From the NCBI RefSeq assembly GCF_016545825.1, contig NC_052622.1:4283001-4347000 (forward strand): a stretch of 64,000 nt of DNA. The letters are read 5' to 3'. Below the pieces are notes generated by a model, which worked only from the letters and a program-made list of their open reading frames with translations, made no database searches and was not told where the DNA came from. Both the position numbers and the translations under genes were made by a program. Positions 1 to 12,993 of this stretch are shown in pieces; within the stretch, counting starts at the first letter, position 1; each line of letters begins with the position of its first letter. Source of the stretch: Eucalyptus grandis (taxonomy: Eukaryota; Streptophyta; Magnoliopsida; Myrtales; Myrtaceae).

Positions 1-2960
1 GCCCACATGGAAAAAAAGGCTCGTTATAGAATCTTCATGAATTCGAAAGGAGAAAATGAAAAGAATCTAATGTATGTCCACATTAAGCTTGTAAAATCAT
101 GGGCTGTGCCTTGAAATTCAGAGTCGCTAATATGGCTGAAGGGAAGTGCATTCGATGTTACTACACTTTACAGCTCCAAATGTCAGGTTGAGCCACTAGA
201 AACATTGAAGAAGCACTTAATTTGACATTAGCAATCAGTTTCCTCCATCTCATGACTCGTGCCCACATGATGACAGCTAACACTAAGATCAAGGGAAGGT
301 ATCATCCACATTCAGGACCATTCCATTCATTAGAACAAAACTCACGCTTTCATCTGATTTGCCGAATTGGAAGCAGATTTCAGCCTAGGAAATCTGAAGT
401 TATGTTCCACCAAAAATGGCCTAAAGGATTCTTCCTCTGCTGTGTCCTTTTGCATAGTATCCTGATCCCAAGTCTTCTCAGTGGTTCTGAAGATGGATAC
501 TCAGAACATGATATCTTCCCTTCTAATGAGCTCAATCAGGTATGTATCCTGCCTTCAGAGAAGTTTCTCTTGTTAATGTGGCCCAACCGGAAAATAACTT
601 CCCATAATGTTCATGGCTAATGAGCTTCACCGGCCAAGATTTGTCGGGAAATATGAGAGCCATGGTCTGCGGACTTTTCTTGATGTGTATCTGTGACAAT
701 GAACCAGGAACCATCTGCTTAAGTAGATGTTTCGCAATTTCGTCATCAGAAAGAAGAAAACAACCAATGATATCTGAGGATGACAATACATGTGAAGGAT
801 AAAAACAGAAACCTTGACATGATGTACGATTAACCTAGAGCTAGCATAGTCTAGCAACTATATGGTATTTAAATTCAAGAGTTGTCATTGTCATTAGGAT
901 CTTACCACGTTACTTTTCTCCAATACATTCACGTCACTGCAATTTGGAAGAAAGGATACTTGGCCAGTTCAAGAGCTCTGCACCATCGTGGCTCTTTCAG
1001 CTTACCTGCAGTAATCACAAACAAAACATGAAGAAAGCTTTTGCTCTCTAGGCATATCCTATTCTTGTTAAGTGAAACTCATATCTACTGACATAGCAAC
1101 GACAAATCAATAGATCTAAGTCTTTCAAGTGGTCTAGCTTCCAGGGCCTATATGGCATGTGGACACCAATATCATTTTCAGCACAGTCAAAATTGACACT
1201 ATTTGTTTCACTTGTTTCCATTGGCTTGACATTTATGAAATCACCCAACACATACAAATGCACACACGTAAAAGCTAAAGACAGAGAAACACTACAAGGA
1301 CGAATTAGCACTAACACAGTCTCTATTAGCCTAACGACATGGAGAATTCCTGTATGAAATTCAAATCAAATAGGAGAACAACACAATCAAGGAGAGAATT
1401 CGGTAGTAGATTAAGATTTACACCTCGAAAATCTCATGAAGAGCAGTTCGCCATCTCTCCCCAAACTCTGTGCTGATGATTGTACATGGGCCATGAACTC
1501 TGCACACCTGATGAGATTCCTTGCCTTACAAAGATGAGGACACTTGGGTGAATGCAATTCACTTCCAGCAAGACAAATCCACAATTGCCAAGCTTGGTTC
1601 CTCAGATCAGCATTTGTTGGCAAGTATTCTATCTTAGACGTGCAATAATCAAATATTATTACATGGAAAATGGAGTCCATTCAAATCAAAGACCAAAATT
1701 TGGCCCTCACATATAGAGTGATGCTCTGCAAATTCATTCCAACCCTTTGATAACGAAACCATCTCATCACATTTTTCCTATTCCACAGGCCAATGAATTG
1801 CACCATTTGACACTCAGAAGCATCTTTTAGGGAGATTCTCACCATATTTTCTCATGATCCTCTTTGGTAATCCCTGTAAGAAAAATAAAACCCATAAATC
1901 TTCATAAGCCTAGGACACTTGATTTCAAATTTAAATTGAACAACAAGAACGCATAAATCAAACAGGACATCCTAAAGCACATCATTTTTGGTTCATTTAG
2001 ATTTGGTATGTGGCATTAACGAGTGTGCATTTAGATTATTATGAACCTCACAAACCCAATCAGAATATAAGTACACTTCATTGATTCATCAAGACAAAAT
2101 ACAGGAGATATTAGTAGAAGTATTGAATTTATTTTGGACTAGCCAAAGTGGAACTTCCAGAGTTCATCTTTATCAAGTAAATCAAGTCCTTACTAGCACT
2201 AGTGAACATGTAGATTCTGAACACAACATCCTCCCTATCAATGAGCTCAAACACACAAACATTCCTACATGCAGACGATTTCTCTTGCAAATGAGGGCCA
2301 ACCAGCCAAAAAAAAAAAAAATGCCCCTTGGTCATGTTTACAGCTCTTGAGCTTCACTGTCCACACCCTGCCTGAAAACCCAAGAGTCGCAATTTACTTG
2401 TTTTCCTGAATATGTTGCCTGATGAATTGAGTAGGAGCAGTCTCCTTGTTTACAAGGTTGAAAAACCAACATATGGTGAAGAAAGACCAAAACAAAAGCA
2501 TACAATTATGAGAGAATCAAATCACACACAGCATGAATTTAAGGCAGTAGTTGCCGGTTCCAGGAGTTTTAATCAACAATAAACCATATAATGAAAGTCA
2601 TCAATCTCAACATGCAATATGAAGTCAAACGTCAAAATATACACTCCTAGAGTGCAATAGGGTACATAACCAGAAGAAGCCTTCCATGTCATATATAAAT
2701 TTAACAGACATGCATTTTAGCCACGCAGACCACAACTGCAAGGGAAAAAGAGTCGAACATGGATGGAATTGAAAATTTAGACTAAGCTGTTCAATTCTTT
2801 CAATCACAGCTAAATTTAATGATTTATCAAACTATTGGTTCCATATGACAAAGTAAAGTAAGCTTTTTTTTTTTTTTTTTTTTTTTGCCCTCAAATATAT
2901 GATATGTTTAACAAAAATAAAACAGTATCTCCTATTTAGCATTAAAATTATTCATCACTA
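1..2960. repeat. Segmental duplication, copy 1 (B3 pseudogene block)
   Basis: This stretch aligns in the same orientation with 28748-31699. Matching landmarks are the opening gcccacatg (1 and 28748), the cattcaggaccattccattc segment (319 and 29065), the tagtctagc segment (about 849 and 29577), the B3 exon start (1873 and 30617) and the aacagtatctcc segment (about 2920 and 31634). The alignment is diverged with many small indels, so the duplication is not recent. It contains only decayed B3-domain sequence. The window starts inside the block, so its left edge is unknown. Confidence 0.8.
470..1873 (-). pseudogene. B3-domain (REM/VRN1-like) transcription factor pseudogene
   Basis: On the minus strand an AG acceptor at 1874-1875 opens an exon reading LPKRIMRKYGENLPKR, then GWNEFAEHHSICEG and SIFHVIIFDYCTSKIEYL. 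This is the N-terminal B3 DNA-binding fold of plant REM proteins. A linker piece (about 900-1010) reads ALELAKYPFFQIAVT. A second, C-terminal B3 domain (about 470-790) reads FLLSDDEIAKHLL, then PVKLISHEHYGKLFSGW and ELIRREDIMF. Lesions: in-frame stops after KRCF and WPVE, a frameshift near 1680 before SIFHV, a TGA at 929-931, a frameshift near 535 and a TGA in the last strand (MF-stop-VSIF). REM proteins are nuclear and usually carry two or more B3 domains, which fits this order. I did not find a first exon. The family call is firm and non-functionality is very likely. Confidence 0.8.
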
Positions 2961-3571
2961 TGATAACTAGCCACCCCCTTATCTTTCAGGTCTTTCCCTT
3001 TAGTCATGGAGGTAATGAAATTATTGCAATTTGCTTGTCCTTATCAACTAGTCCCCTTGTATGATGATTTACGTATATAATCTAAATTTACAGCATTGAA
3101 TAACATCATCAAATTTCTCCATGCAAGAGGACTTGGATTATAATTCTTAAGACTCGCCTCAGCAATTGTTTTCTTAAACATCTATCCACAAAAAAGGAGA
3201 ACTGTTATGTTTCCGAACCTCAACGACCAGCTTATGTCACAATAACTGTCCTTTCATTCTTTTCCCTCCTTCAATTACTTCATTGTTAAGATATATATCT
3301 GATTTTTGACATACACTTAGGAATAGTTCAAGGAGAATAACATGTCATGTGATTTACTACATTAAGTCAACTTGGATATGTACTAGAGTAAAAGCAAAGA
3401 TATAAACAGCATCCATATGTTTGATTTTCAGACGTGCGAGTTTGGGTCAGTAAGCGTGGGATCATACCAAGCCAAACTAAACATAAGAGGGCCTCATCAC
3501 CATCTTTGAGAAAGGGATGCTCCATTGGAAATTTGTTGGCCAATGTAAGAGCAGTGAGAGGCTTTGGGCAC
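2180..3571 (-). pseudogene. Upstream B3-domain pseudogene fragments
   Basis: Two more B3 pieces lie upstream (minus strand) of the previous pseudogene. At about 3475-3571 the sequence reads PLTALTLANKFPMEHPFLK and, after a frameshift, VMRPSYV. This resembles the linker plus first strand of the C-terminal B3 domain in VRN1-like proteins. At about 2180-2325 it reads GWLALICKRNRLHVG and, after another frameshift, CVFELIDREDVVFRIYMF, which is the end of such a domain. A 13-A run (about 2310-2322) adjoins the piece. These are probably remains of a second tandem B3 gene, or of additional domains of the same one. No start codon or complete frame survives. Confidence 0.6.
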
Positions 3572-4399
3572 CTGGGATCATAAAAACCAGCTGATGATGC
3601 CTCAATCTTCTTGAATGCTTGGACCAGCCTATACTTAAAAAATGACTACTTTAGAGATAGTTTAAGTACACTTCAATAGTTTGACTTGCTATGAAAAGAT
3701 TTAGCATTAATTGAAAATAATTTTTTGTCCTTCCGGCAACACTTAACCAATCAAGATTACAAGTGATTCCTCAGACAGTCTAGACTATATTGCAAACAAG
3801 GCGTAAAAGTGACTTTTCATATTTTTGACAAGGCGTGGAATTCTCGGATTATTTTCAAGTTCCGTGATTTCTCCCTTTTTCCTGGTAGAAATTTGTACCT
3901 AATGTTACAAAGATACCTCTACCCAAAGAAATTTCAACATGAGACCTTGAACACAACATATCATCTCCATCTATGAGAGCTCAAACACGCAGAAATCTCG
4001 CCAATGCTCGCGACAGAAGCATAGAAGGTGTAGATTTAAGGGCAATAAATTGCTAGTTTGAGGAACTCCTAATTTTAGACTCGAATGTAGAATGAATTTG
4101 AAGAATAGAGCCCTAATTTACTCGCAATAAGACACCAAAATCAGAAGAAACATGAACTTACAATTTGTCGGATTCAGATGCGGGGAGAGAGTGTGATCTT
4201 CTTCATCTTTGATGAAGTGAGTGGACGACTGACTTGGTTGTGCCACCTTTGGCGGCGACGACGGCAACAACGACAGCGTCTGGTTGAATCTACTTGGCTT
4301 CGCTCCGCTAAGTGCAGCTTCGCTTCTCGCAGTCCTGGCAATTCCTGATGCTTCATTTTCGCTCTGTTGTTGCGCGCGTGAGGAAATATAGATGGACAA
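3572..4399. other. Gene-free stretch
   Basis: AT-rich to mixed sequence with no reading frame I recognise. Minus-strand open frames near 4118-4548 are arginine/serine-rich with no domain, and look like 5'-leader or low-complexity sequence. Confidence 0.4.
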
Positions 4400-5560
4400 G
4401 CGAATTGGATAAAATAGTCGGAATGAAGGAAAGGAAATTGGACACCGGATTTACATGGTTCGGCCCGAATATCGGAACCTACGTCCACAGGGAGAGCAGC
4501 ATGGAATTCCACTATAGAAACAAGCGATACACTGGAGATTACAATCACTCAAGCACTCAAACACACTCTTAGTGTTTCCCAGCCCCAAATTACACCAAGA
4601 TAACTCACACAGAGTTTAGCCCCTCACAATTCCTAGTGAAACCTCACTCAAGAAATTAAACAAATTCTAATCACAAGAATTTAACTGGCTAAAACACTCG
4701 GATGTAATTTCACCGAGAAAAATCTCTCTCTGCCGAGAGCTTCTGAAGCCTCACGACTTTTCTCTTCAGCTCTCTCTCGGCCACCGAAATAACTCAGCGC
4801 GGCGCCGTCTTCTCCTTCGCTCCTCTGCCTTTTTAAGGGCGAAACAAGATAGAAAATGTGAAGCCATTCAGGCGCCCGCAATCAGCACTGACGCCCACCA
4901 AAATTCACGGGCACGCATGCATGCATGGGACGCATTTAATAAGGCAGAAAACTTGCACCCATAATTCAAGCGCGAAAGAAGGATGGCCTCCGTCTTCCAA
5001 GACCATCTCCACGATGTTGAACTCCTTCAAGTAATATTTTATCCTTTCTTTCCTTCTGTTGGTTTTAGCTGAATAAACAAATGGCAAAGGAAAGAAACAA
5101 GGAGAAAGAAGACAAAACAAGCCTACAAACTTTTACTTTTGTCTTGGTCTTCAACGTCCACTTCTTGCCATGTATGCACGTCCATGTGCATGCAATTAAA
5201 GAGGTAGAATAAAATAATGGTCTTCCCCTCTCACGGCTGCACGCTCTCTTCATTCCTCACGCTTGCGGCTCATAGATCCGCATGCGATCTTTTGACAATT
5301 TCGGCCAATTCACATGCTCTACTGACTCGCACGTGATTGAGTTCACATACTCTTGTTCAACGGGCTCAAATCGAGACATATTTTCAACACGCTCCGTCCT
5401 TCGTGAAGGCAGCAGAGGTTCCCCCTAGTTTCGCTTCATCGAGGAGGAGGAGGAGGAGGAGGAAGAAGAAGAAGAAAGATGGAGAGAGAGCTTCTGGCGT
5501 CAAGAAGGAGAAGGGGAGCCCTGCTTTGCTTCCTGCTGTTCACTGAAGGATGAGCTGATG
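4400..5560. mobile_element. Possible retroelement remnant and GA-rich sequence
   Basis: Around 4452-4495 the phrase ttacatggttcggcc, followed by cctacgtccacaggg, resembles a short motif widely found in plant LTR-type retroelements (from memory, not searched). It is followed by a CT-rich stretch and an unusual atgcatgcatg palindrome near 4916. A GAG microsatellite lies at about 5441-5463. I found no terminal repeats or polymerase coding sequence, so element type and limits are uncertain. Confidence 0.3.
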
Positions 5561-5716
5561 GAATGGTGATGCTGATCTGATGGAATAAATAATAGAAAAG
5601 TCACAGAAAGAAAAATTTTAAAAACTTACGGCACTACCAAAAGAATAAAGAAAAAGAAAAAGAAATTGATGAGAGAATGACGCCAATTGGATCTTACCAA
5701 TTCTATGTGAATTTGT

Positions 5717-6553
5717 TCATGCTGATAATTTTTGTATGGTTGTATTGAGATCATCACTCGTCTCCCAATTCCCTCTCCACTTATATCTGAACAATGACAC
5801 ATGATATGGTCTTGATGTGCTTAGCGTACCCATAGAAAATGTCTTCATTTTCGGGCACTCTTCCACTTCAATACTCCACAAGGATGGGAACCTAAAAGTA
5901 CAACTCGCGATGGAGGAAAAGCATTCTAGGCTTGGCAGATGTTGGAGTGTCAAATATTGTAGATTTCCAAAAGAAATCACTTTTCCTTTTCCATTTCCAT
6001 CATTTGTCATTACTTCTTTCATTCTTTCACATTCTATTATACTTATCCATTCAAGATGCACCAAATTTGTGACCGCTGAAGCTGTTACTAAATGTACCAA
6101 TCCAGAGCAATTCTTTACCTCTAAGCCGGTCAGCTTCTGGAAGGATGTCACGGTTGGAAATATTATTGTCAAACAAGGACAATCCCAAACCTCAAATGTT
6201 TTGATGCTCTGAAGAATTTTCGATACTAACGAGTCTTCTCTCCACACACACTTTAAGTTGTGTAGCTTGTTTAACTTAAGTTCTATTAAATTTTCAAGCA
6301 CCGGATGTTTCACTTCTTCAACAAGCCCTTCGTCCGAGAATAAATCTTCAAAGGAGCTACAAAAGACCTCAAGGCTCTGTAGATTTTGAAATCTCTCTAG
6401 GAGGAATATGGAAGGAAAGGTAGCCTTTTTATCATGAAAGCATGCCAGTGTTAGTGCTTCTAGCTTGCTAAACATGTCATCCGGAAAATTTCCATCTTGT
6501 ATCATCTGAATATTGTTATCGACTAATAAAAGTCTCTCCAAATTAGGAAAATC
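5717..6553 (-). CDS. NLR last LRR exon with stop codon
   Basis: Acceptor CAG at 6554-6556. It begins DFPNLERLLLVDNNIQMIQDG and continues 278 codons to a TGA at 5717-5719. Repeats include FQNLQSLEVFCSSFEDLF, IKTFEVWDCPCLTIIFP and LEWISIIECERMKEVM. The end, GNWETSDDLNTTIQKLSA, resembles the usual C-terminal tail of this CNL group. The exon is intact, which helps define the 3' end of the locus. Confidence 0.75.
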   Translation of the reverse strand, partial: DFPNLERLLLVDNNIQMIQDGNFPDDMFSKLEALTLACFHDKKATFPSIFLLERFQNLQSLEVFCSSFEDLFSDEGLVEEVKHPVLENLIELKLNKLHNLKCVWREDSLVSKILQSIKTFEVWDCPCLTIIFPTVTSFQKLTGLEVKNCSGLVHLVTASAVTNLVHLEWISIIECERMKEVMTNDGNGKGKVISFGNLQYLTLQHLPSLECFSSIASCTFRFPSLWSIEVEECPKMKTFSMGTLSTSRPYHVSLFRYKWRGNWETSDDLNTTIQKLSA

Positions 6554-7470
6554 CTGTTGAATTGCCAATACAACAAGAGAAGTAAATTCAACACAATTTC
6601 GACAATAAATCATGTGCCGTAAAAAGTAAACCTATTAAGATGATTCACATGGAGGGTGGCCATCTTCTTAAAGTTTATTATATCTCAAGAGCCCTACATT
6701 CAAGTCTCAAGCTTTTAAAAGTCTCGAATAGAGGTTGGTATGGTTAAGTTTGTAGAGTGAACTTGTCAAGATCTCTCCAAGCTCACCAAATTTATCTTCA
6801 TCTTTTATTAGAAATATCTTATCTTGTCAACTAAAATTAGTCATCTTTGGAAACTTATGTAATGGGATGCACGGATGATATTACCGAAACGTATGGGTCC
6901 ACAAACTTAAAAGTGTGCCTAAGATATAATAAAATATCTTATGTTATCTTCAAACTCGTAGGTAAGGAGTTTCAGGTTGTCTAAAGTAATACAACAGAAT
7001 GACTATGTATAAGATGAGATCAATTAAGGAATACAAAAGAAAATAGTGCATAAGGTACTAATCTTATCTTTGTTAAAATTGTTTGTATTGATTTTTTTTA
7101 TAGAGTTTTTAGAAGATGAAATGGAGAAAAAAAGTTCAAATGTGCAACACGTGTCAACGATGAAGTGGACCTCATGTCAAATTTTCAATGATTTCCCCAA
7201 GGTGCACCACTAGACTAGATTAGGAATATATTGTGCCTTCAACAAAAATCTATAATTATTTTTGTAATTATAGGTAATGAAATATCTTATGGTTGTCCAC
7301 AAATGAAAAGTATACTTAAGATATTAGAAATATTTTAATGTTGTCAACAAATTAAGGGAGATCATGTTTTCTATAGCAATATAACGTGGCTTGATTATGT
7401 AGTGGATATGAGATCAGTGAGTGCTTTAAAGAACAAAATAGAAACTAAGGGAGAGCAACTGAAATCATAC
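6554..7470 (-). other. Intron of the NLR locus
   Basis: AT-rich sequence between two good LRR exons, with GT (7469-7470) and AG (6554-6555) at its ends. No other feature seen. Confidence 0.6.
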
Positions 7471-7956
7471 CATTTCAAATAAAGAGTGTGCTTCTTGGTC
7501 TAAAAGGCCCTGTTGATAATCTTTTTGAGCCCAATTGCTCATAAATGCTACAAGAGACAGCATGTTCGCTTTATCACAATGAGTCACTCGCAGTTCCTTC
7601 AAGATTGGCCATTTCAAAGTGGGCAAGTTGGTGCAGAAGTTCTTGAGTTGTGGCATATCATGTAACACTAGAAAAGTTAGTTTTGGGAAAAGATCTTGAG
7701 TGGTATTGGAATGTGGAGTCTCATTCCCACTAGCAACTATTTCCTCAATCCCACAAGACTCCACTTGAAGTTCCTTAAGTTGGGTTAGACTTGTAGCCAT
7801 CCAATGCGGAAACACAATTTCAAGGCTCCTACAATTTTGAACTTGCACTTTCCATAAATTGTCAAAAGTGAGAGTTTCTTGAGGATTGTCACTCCATATT
7901 TTGCTTAAATTGTCCATATGGGAGAGAAACATCCGCTTAAGCTCAGGACATTGTAC
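7471..7956 (-). CDS. NLR LRR exon
   Basis: Acceptor AG at 7957-7958, donor GT at 7469-7470, 162 codons, phase 0. It opens VQCPELKRMFLSHMDNLSKIW and includes LWKVQVQNCRSLEIVFP, LTQLKELQVESCGIEEIVA and WPILKELRVTHCDKANML. It lies about 5 kb from the previous exon because the intervening intron contains inserted DNA. No internal lesion was seen. Confidence 0.7.
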
Positions 7957-10900
7957 CTGGCATATTGAGAAAAATGACGTAATGAATGTGATTACATTGA
8001 GTTATGACCTCAAAGAAAGAATTTCTAAACTTCCCTCTCTCTCACAAATCATGAGAATGCGGGAACTTGTTATTGACAAAAAAAGGGAGCGGCTAATTGA
8101 TCCTTTCATTTAAGTTGACTAATGACTAAGGCCAAGCATATTGCATTGCAACAAGCATGAAATTATAAATGCATTTATAATCAATAGTACATTGAGCATT
8201 GACTTTTAAGTGCCTCAATTGACATTTAATACTAGCAACGCCTTATCTCTTTAATTTTTGGAAAGTTCAATGATGAATACTTGGATTATTCAACTGATCA
8301 TTATCAAAGTTGCTTGCATTGATTTTTGATAATGCAACATTAGATAAGGTAAGAATTTCTTAAATTTATTTGGTTCGAGGAACAAATGTAGCCGAAGCAC
8401 GGTTCAAAGAAGCTTTGATGCATGTGCTTCATATTGCAATCCAATTGGGATATACATACATATCATTCTTCTCTCTTCCTTATGTTGGGTCCAACGCCGC
8501 ATTGATGGGTGCAATATGATGATGATGCTCCAGCGATAGGTATAAGCAGGTTCTACATATATTTCTTATCAATTGAAAGAAATTAACTTCCCATTTTCAT
8601 CTCTAGTAGATTTAGAATAATCGAAAATTATTAGCAAAAGTGAATCAACAGCATGGACATCGTGTTTATTTGTATGGAGGTCAGAAATCTTGTACAGTGA
8701 TGCTTATTTGCTTTTTAATAGCATGGACCTAGAAGATGATTATATGAGCATGTCCATGTATATATGGAAAGGATGGAGATGCACTACCCCCATTTTTTTA
8801 CCATATGGTGCCTCAATCATCATCAATCATTGATGCATTGAGTGATAAATTTTAGAAATAACTTTTTTAAATAGATCAATAGTTGGGATCAATAAGCCAC
8901 AAATGGGAGCACAAGTGAGATTTGTGCATCTTCACTTACAATTGATTGACAACTCGAGTCCAACACTCATCAAATGTGTCTTCCTAAGATAGAGATTATT
9001 TCCTCTATCTACAATGAGCACCACTACTTATTCAACACTAATACTAATTGCAAACATTACTTATGAATCTTCTAATTGGTAAAGTTCCCTAATGAAAAGT
9101 GTCATGAAAATTTGATGGCAATCAAGATAAAAAAAAATGACTTCAATTGTATACAAGTTTTTCTTTATTACGTGCAGAAATTTTTTTGTATCGAAAGAAA
9201 ATAAATATGTAATAGGCACGGGCAATATAATGATTGGAATAATTAACATATATTATGATCTCATAAAAGCAAGTTGGGCCAACTTACTAGTTCTATATTG
9301 GACCATTAACAACTTGCTTGAAATATTATTTATTCACTTTTGTGGTAGAATCTTGTGGTGGGCCAGTGGTGCAACTGCTCGCAAAAAATGGTATCCAATT
9401 TCTTATCCTTAATTGATGCCTTGTGTTGAGGATTTTGGAGTTTTGTTCGGGTGTTGGAGGCTAAAAGAAAAGTAAAAAGAACAGAAAAAAAAAAGCGGAT
9501 GACCACAATATGTTTGTGTGGAGAAAATCAACCATGTTTTTTTTTTTACCGTGTTATGACCACAATATGATTGTCCACTAAAAAGTAAAGTTAACGCAAC
9601 TATGACTTCTCACAACCAAAAAAAAAAACAAAATGACTTTCCACACTTCCCTTAATCTATTAATATTCTTAATTGAGGATTTCAATGAGTATTTGAAATT
9701 GTCTAACAATGTGGGAGCAACTTATTATTAGAGGTAGCTCATATTTGACATAAAAATGAAATTAACGCTATCACAACTTGTCACTACCAAAAAATCATAT
9801 GACTATTTTTATGCTTCCCCAATTTATTAGTATTCTTGATTCAATGTAATAATGACTTTTTGAAATATCCTCAAAATGTGGGGATACCTATTATTACATG
9901 ACAACTTATACATGCAAATGACATTAGAAATAAATAAATAATTAGCGATAACTTTTACGATAAATAGTAAACAAATATATAGATACTCCTCATGATTAAA
10001 CATTCTACTCGTAAGCAATGATAGAAAGAATTGCACAAAAGTATTAGAATAAGACAAAACACAAGCATTTCTTCCCTCAAGGGAAAAAAGAAATAACCGA
10101 AACTTATATGGAATCCATAATAAAAAAATGAACGCCAAAAATTCAAATTTGGGTTGATATCGCACATTTTCAAGTGCCTCAGGGTTCGACCCAAAAAAAG
10201 AAGTGCCGGTGGAGGTCGTCATTTATTGCGTTCAGTCTTCCCGTGAGAACTTCATGGAACGGAATGGAAGTGTTGACTGGATGATTTTTTTTTGGTAAAG
10301 AAAGAAAATTAATGGCTAAGACGACTCCGCTGGGGATTGATTCTATTATTTTTAATTTTTTATATAGCTAGGACATTGACTAAATATTAGCATTTTTTGG
10401 TCAGATGACTAAACATAAAAAATCTCAATCCACCTCACTTTCCTCCTCCATCTAGGCTTTCTCCTCCATCTCCACCCACATTGAACCCAACCTTCTCGCC
10501 TCCCTCCGCCGTCGCCAACGGCGGAGTTGCCGGCGCTGTGTCCAAGGCGACCATTGCCGGGTGTCCAACCCTCTCTGTTGTCTTTGTGGTATGCCCGTTC
10601 ATGACGCCCCTTGTCCATGGCCGCATTCAAGCTCCGGCCGTCTCGTCGTGGCCACTCTTCCCTGACATCTATTCCTCTGTTTTTTGTTTCGTTGTTTGAC
10701 CTCGGAGTCCTTGGCCGTCAGGATCTCAAACTCGTCGTCAAGGCTCATGGCCATGGACAAGCAGCGGTCGCTAGATCTGTGGAGGAGCCTCCTCGCGAGC
10801 CATGGACGAGCTAGGCTCGCATCTATGGACGATACTAGACTTGGAGACACGACTCCAATCCAGATCTGGATGGGCAACGACCACGAGCATCTGTGATGAT

Positions 10901-12993
10901 GGAGGGGTGGCCGACCATGGACGGGGCCGACCATGAGCTGATCGCGAGCGACTACGGAGGGGACAATGGCAGTCCATAAGCCATCATTTTTCGCGACAGG
11001 ACTTCCAAATCTAAAGCCATCGTTCCGGCGACAGTGGCACGTCCATGGCTGCTAGCGATGGTGGTGGACTTCTAGATCTGCAACTGCGTCGCTATGGACG
11101 GCCAGATTTCGAGATCTGTAGGACGATGAGATGGATAAAGCAAAGGAAGCCGGCCATGCTCGGCTTGGACATAGTGAGGATCAGCCTAAGCAAGGCGCCG
11201 ATGACTCCGCCGTTGGCGACAACGGAGGAGGGGCGGAGGTTGGGCAGCTGTGGATGAAAGAGGAGGAATAGAGGGCTGAAGATAAGATTTTTAATTTTTC
11301 TTCGTCGAAATCAACGCCCCGATCGAATCGACTTCAAAATCACTTCCGCATCGGAGATCCGCTTCGACCCACCATAACCAACAAGCCCCGGTTCGCGTAA
11401 TCGCTCGGAACCCACGCATGCACGCACACAGAGAGGAGGCGAGCTTCAGAGAAGTGATTCCGAAGCTTCCAATTCAACCATTGGACAGACCACCCAATCA
11501 TTTGCCCCAAAAAAAGAAGGTAGAGGAGGAGAGGAGGGGGAGGAAGAAGACTTATCGTTACTTGACTATGTAGATTTAGTTCACTTTCTTTTTTCCCCTC
11601 GTCGCGAAGAGAAGGAACAAGGTCAAACGAAATGACCGAGAGCGAACAGTTCTCAAGGGGGGAGAAGCTGAAAAACCAAATAGACTTTTGTCTAATTTCT
11701 TCGTAGAGGAAAGAGAGGGAGCAGAGCCACACTAGGAATAGGAGAGCTATTTTTTTGTTTTTTCCTTTGTCCGGTGAGCGCAGCTTTTTTCCAGGTGACG
11801 GCGTAAATGAACATAGGGGGGAGCAAAAATTTTGATGGTTCAATTGATAGGCGGGCCCGGCTTTGCCATGTGTTGATCTACGGATTATTCAATACGAATC
11901 CTATGCGGAGTATTCAATGCATCTAATATTTTCTTTTCGGTAGTGTTGTTAATTGGATAATTTATTCTGATTTTTAAAATTTTTATTTTAGCATGGACAT
12001 TGACTAAATATTGTCATCTAGTTATGAAATAAGACTTGCAATGTCGGCAACCGCCCACAAAATTGCTACTATTTATCATCTAGCTATCCTTTCCTCTCTC
12101 TTTTTTTTTTTCCTTTCTTTCGCCATTACTTTTCTTGGAAAAAGCAATCTGCCTTTTGTCTTGCCAAAAATAAATTGAGCACATTATCACACTAATTATT
12201 ACCAAATATAATTATCCAGAGTTAATATTTATTGCATAACACAGGTACCTAACTTGATAGGTTGTTGGAATATAGCGATTCAAGTAGGATTTATGAACGA
12301 AGAAGACAAATCGCTCCATGCATATTGACCTTTTTATTTGTATTTATTTTATTATGAAGACCCAGCTCAAGCATTGGTGAGTATTAAGAAATAAAAAAGT
12401 TGATTGCACAAATCATCATTGAAGTTTATAACACTCCAATTAAAAGTGCCGCCCTCTCTAATTCCCTTAATTTCATTGATTGGGAAGATGATTTATGGTA
12501 CAATGATTTGTCATTGCTAAGCAATTTGTGAACTAAGCTTTTACATTATGAAGTTTTATTTTCCCCTTTTCTTCATGTTTAATAGAACGATGCTAGTTTG
12601 CTTCTGTGCAAGAAAATATGAAGTGGCAATACTACATTTTTTTGTCATTTTTAGATGCTATACTATGTTTACTGTTTAGCTCTTTATTGTTGAAATTGCA
12701 AAAAGAAAATGTCTTTATATGGTTATTGTGGTAACTTTTTTAAGAACCTCGCTAATTAATTCTAAAGTACTATGAATGAAATGATTTCATGAACTGACAC
12801 CAATTTAACACTTCTAAAAGGATGCGGAGATGGATGGTTCATAGTTATATTTATTGAGGATTAGAATAATTTTAGAAGATATGTATATAAACCCACACAA
12901 AGCACTAAATTTGCATCATACCGTGCATTGTCCAATACTACGAGAATATGTTCCCAATGAAATGCCAAAAATGCATTTGCTTAAAAGACTGAC
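7957..12993 (-). other. Large NLR intron with inserted DNA
   Basis: About 5 kb between LRR exons. Most is AT-rich without coding signal. A GC-rich insert occupies roughly 10.35-12.03 kb (separate entry). Short open frames near 9.1-10.2 kb are AT-rich and uninformative. Confidence 0.5.
10350..12030. mobile_element. GC-rich insert flanked by short direct repeats
   Basis: A sharp GC-rich island (about 10430-11850) sits inside an AT-rich intron. The phrase ggacattgactaaatatt occurs on both sides (about 10370 and 11995), within a similar context of about 45 bases, giving a direct repeat about 1.63 kb apart. The core has overlapping low-complexity frames on both strands and no recognisable transposase. 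It could be a non-autonomous element or a captured fragment. Its exact ends are unclear. Confidence 0.35.

Noticed and set aside
4118..4548. Minus-strand frames of 93 and 124 codons near the B3 remnants
   Set aside because: Overlap each other, Arg/Ser-rich, no B3 similarity and no splice link to the B3 pieces found.
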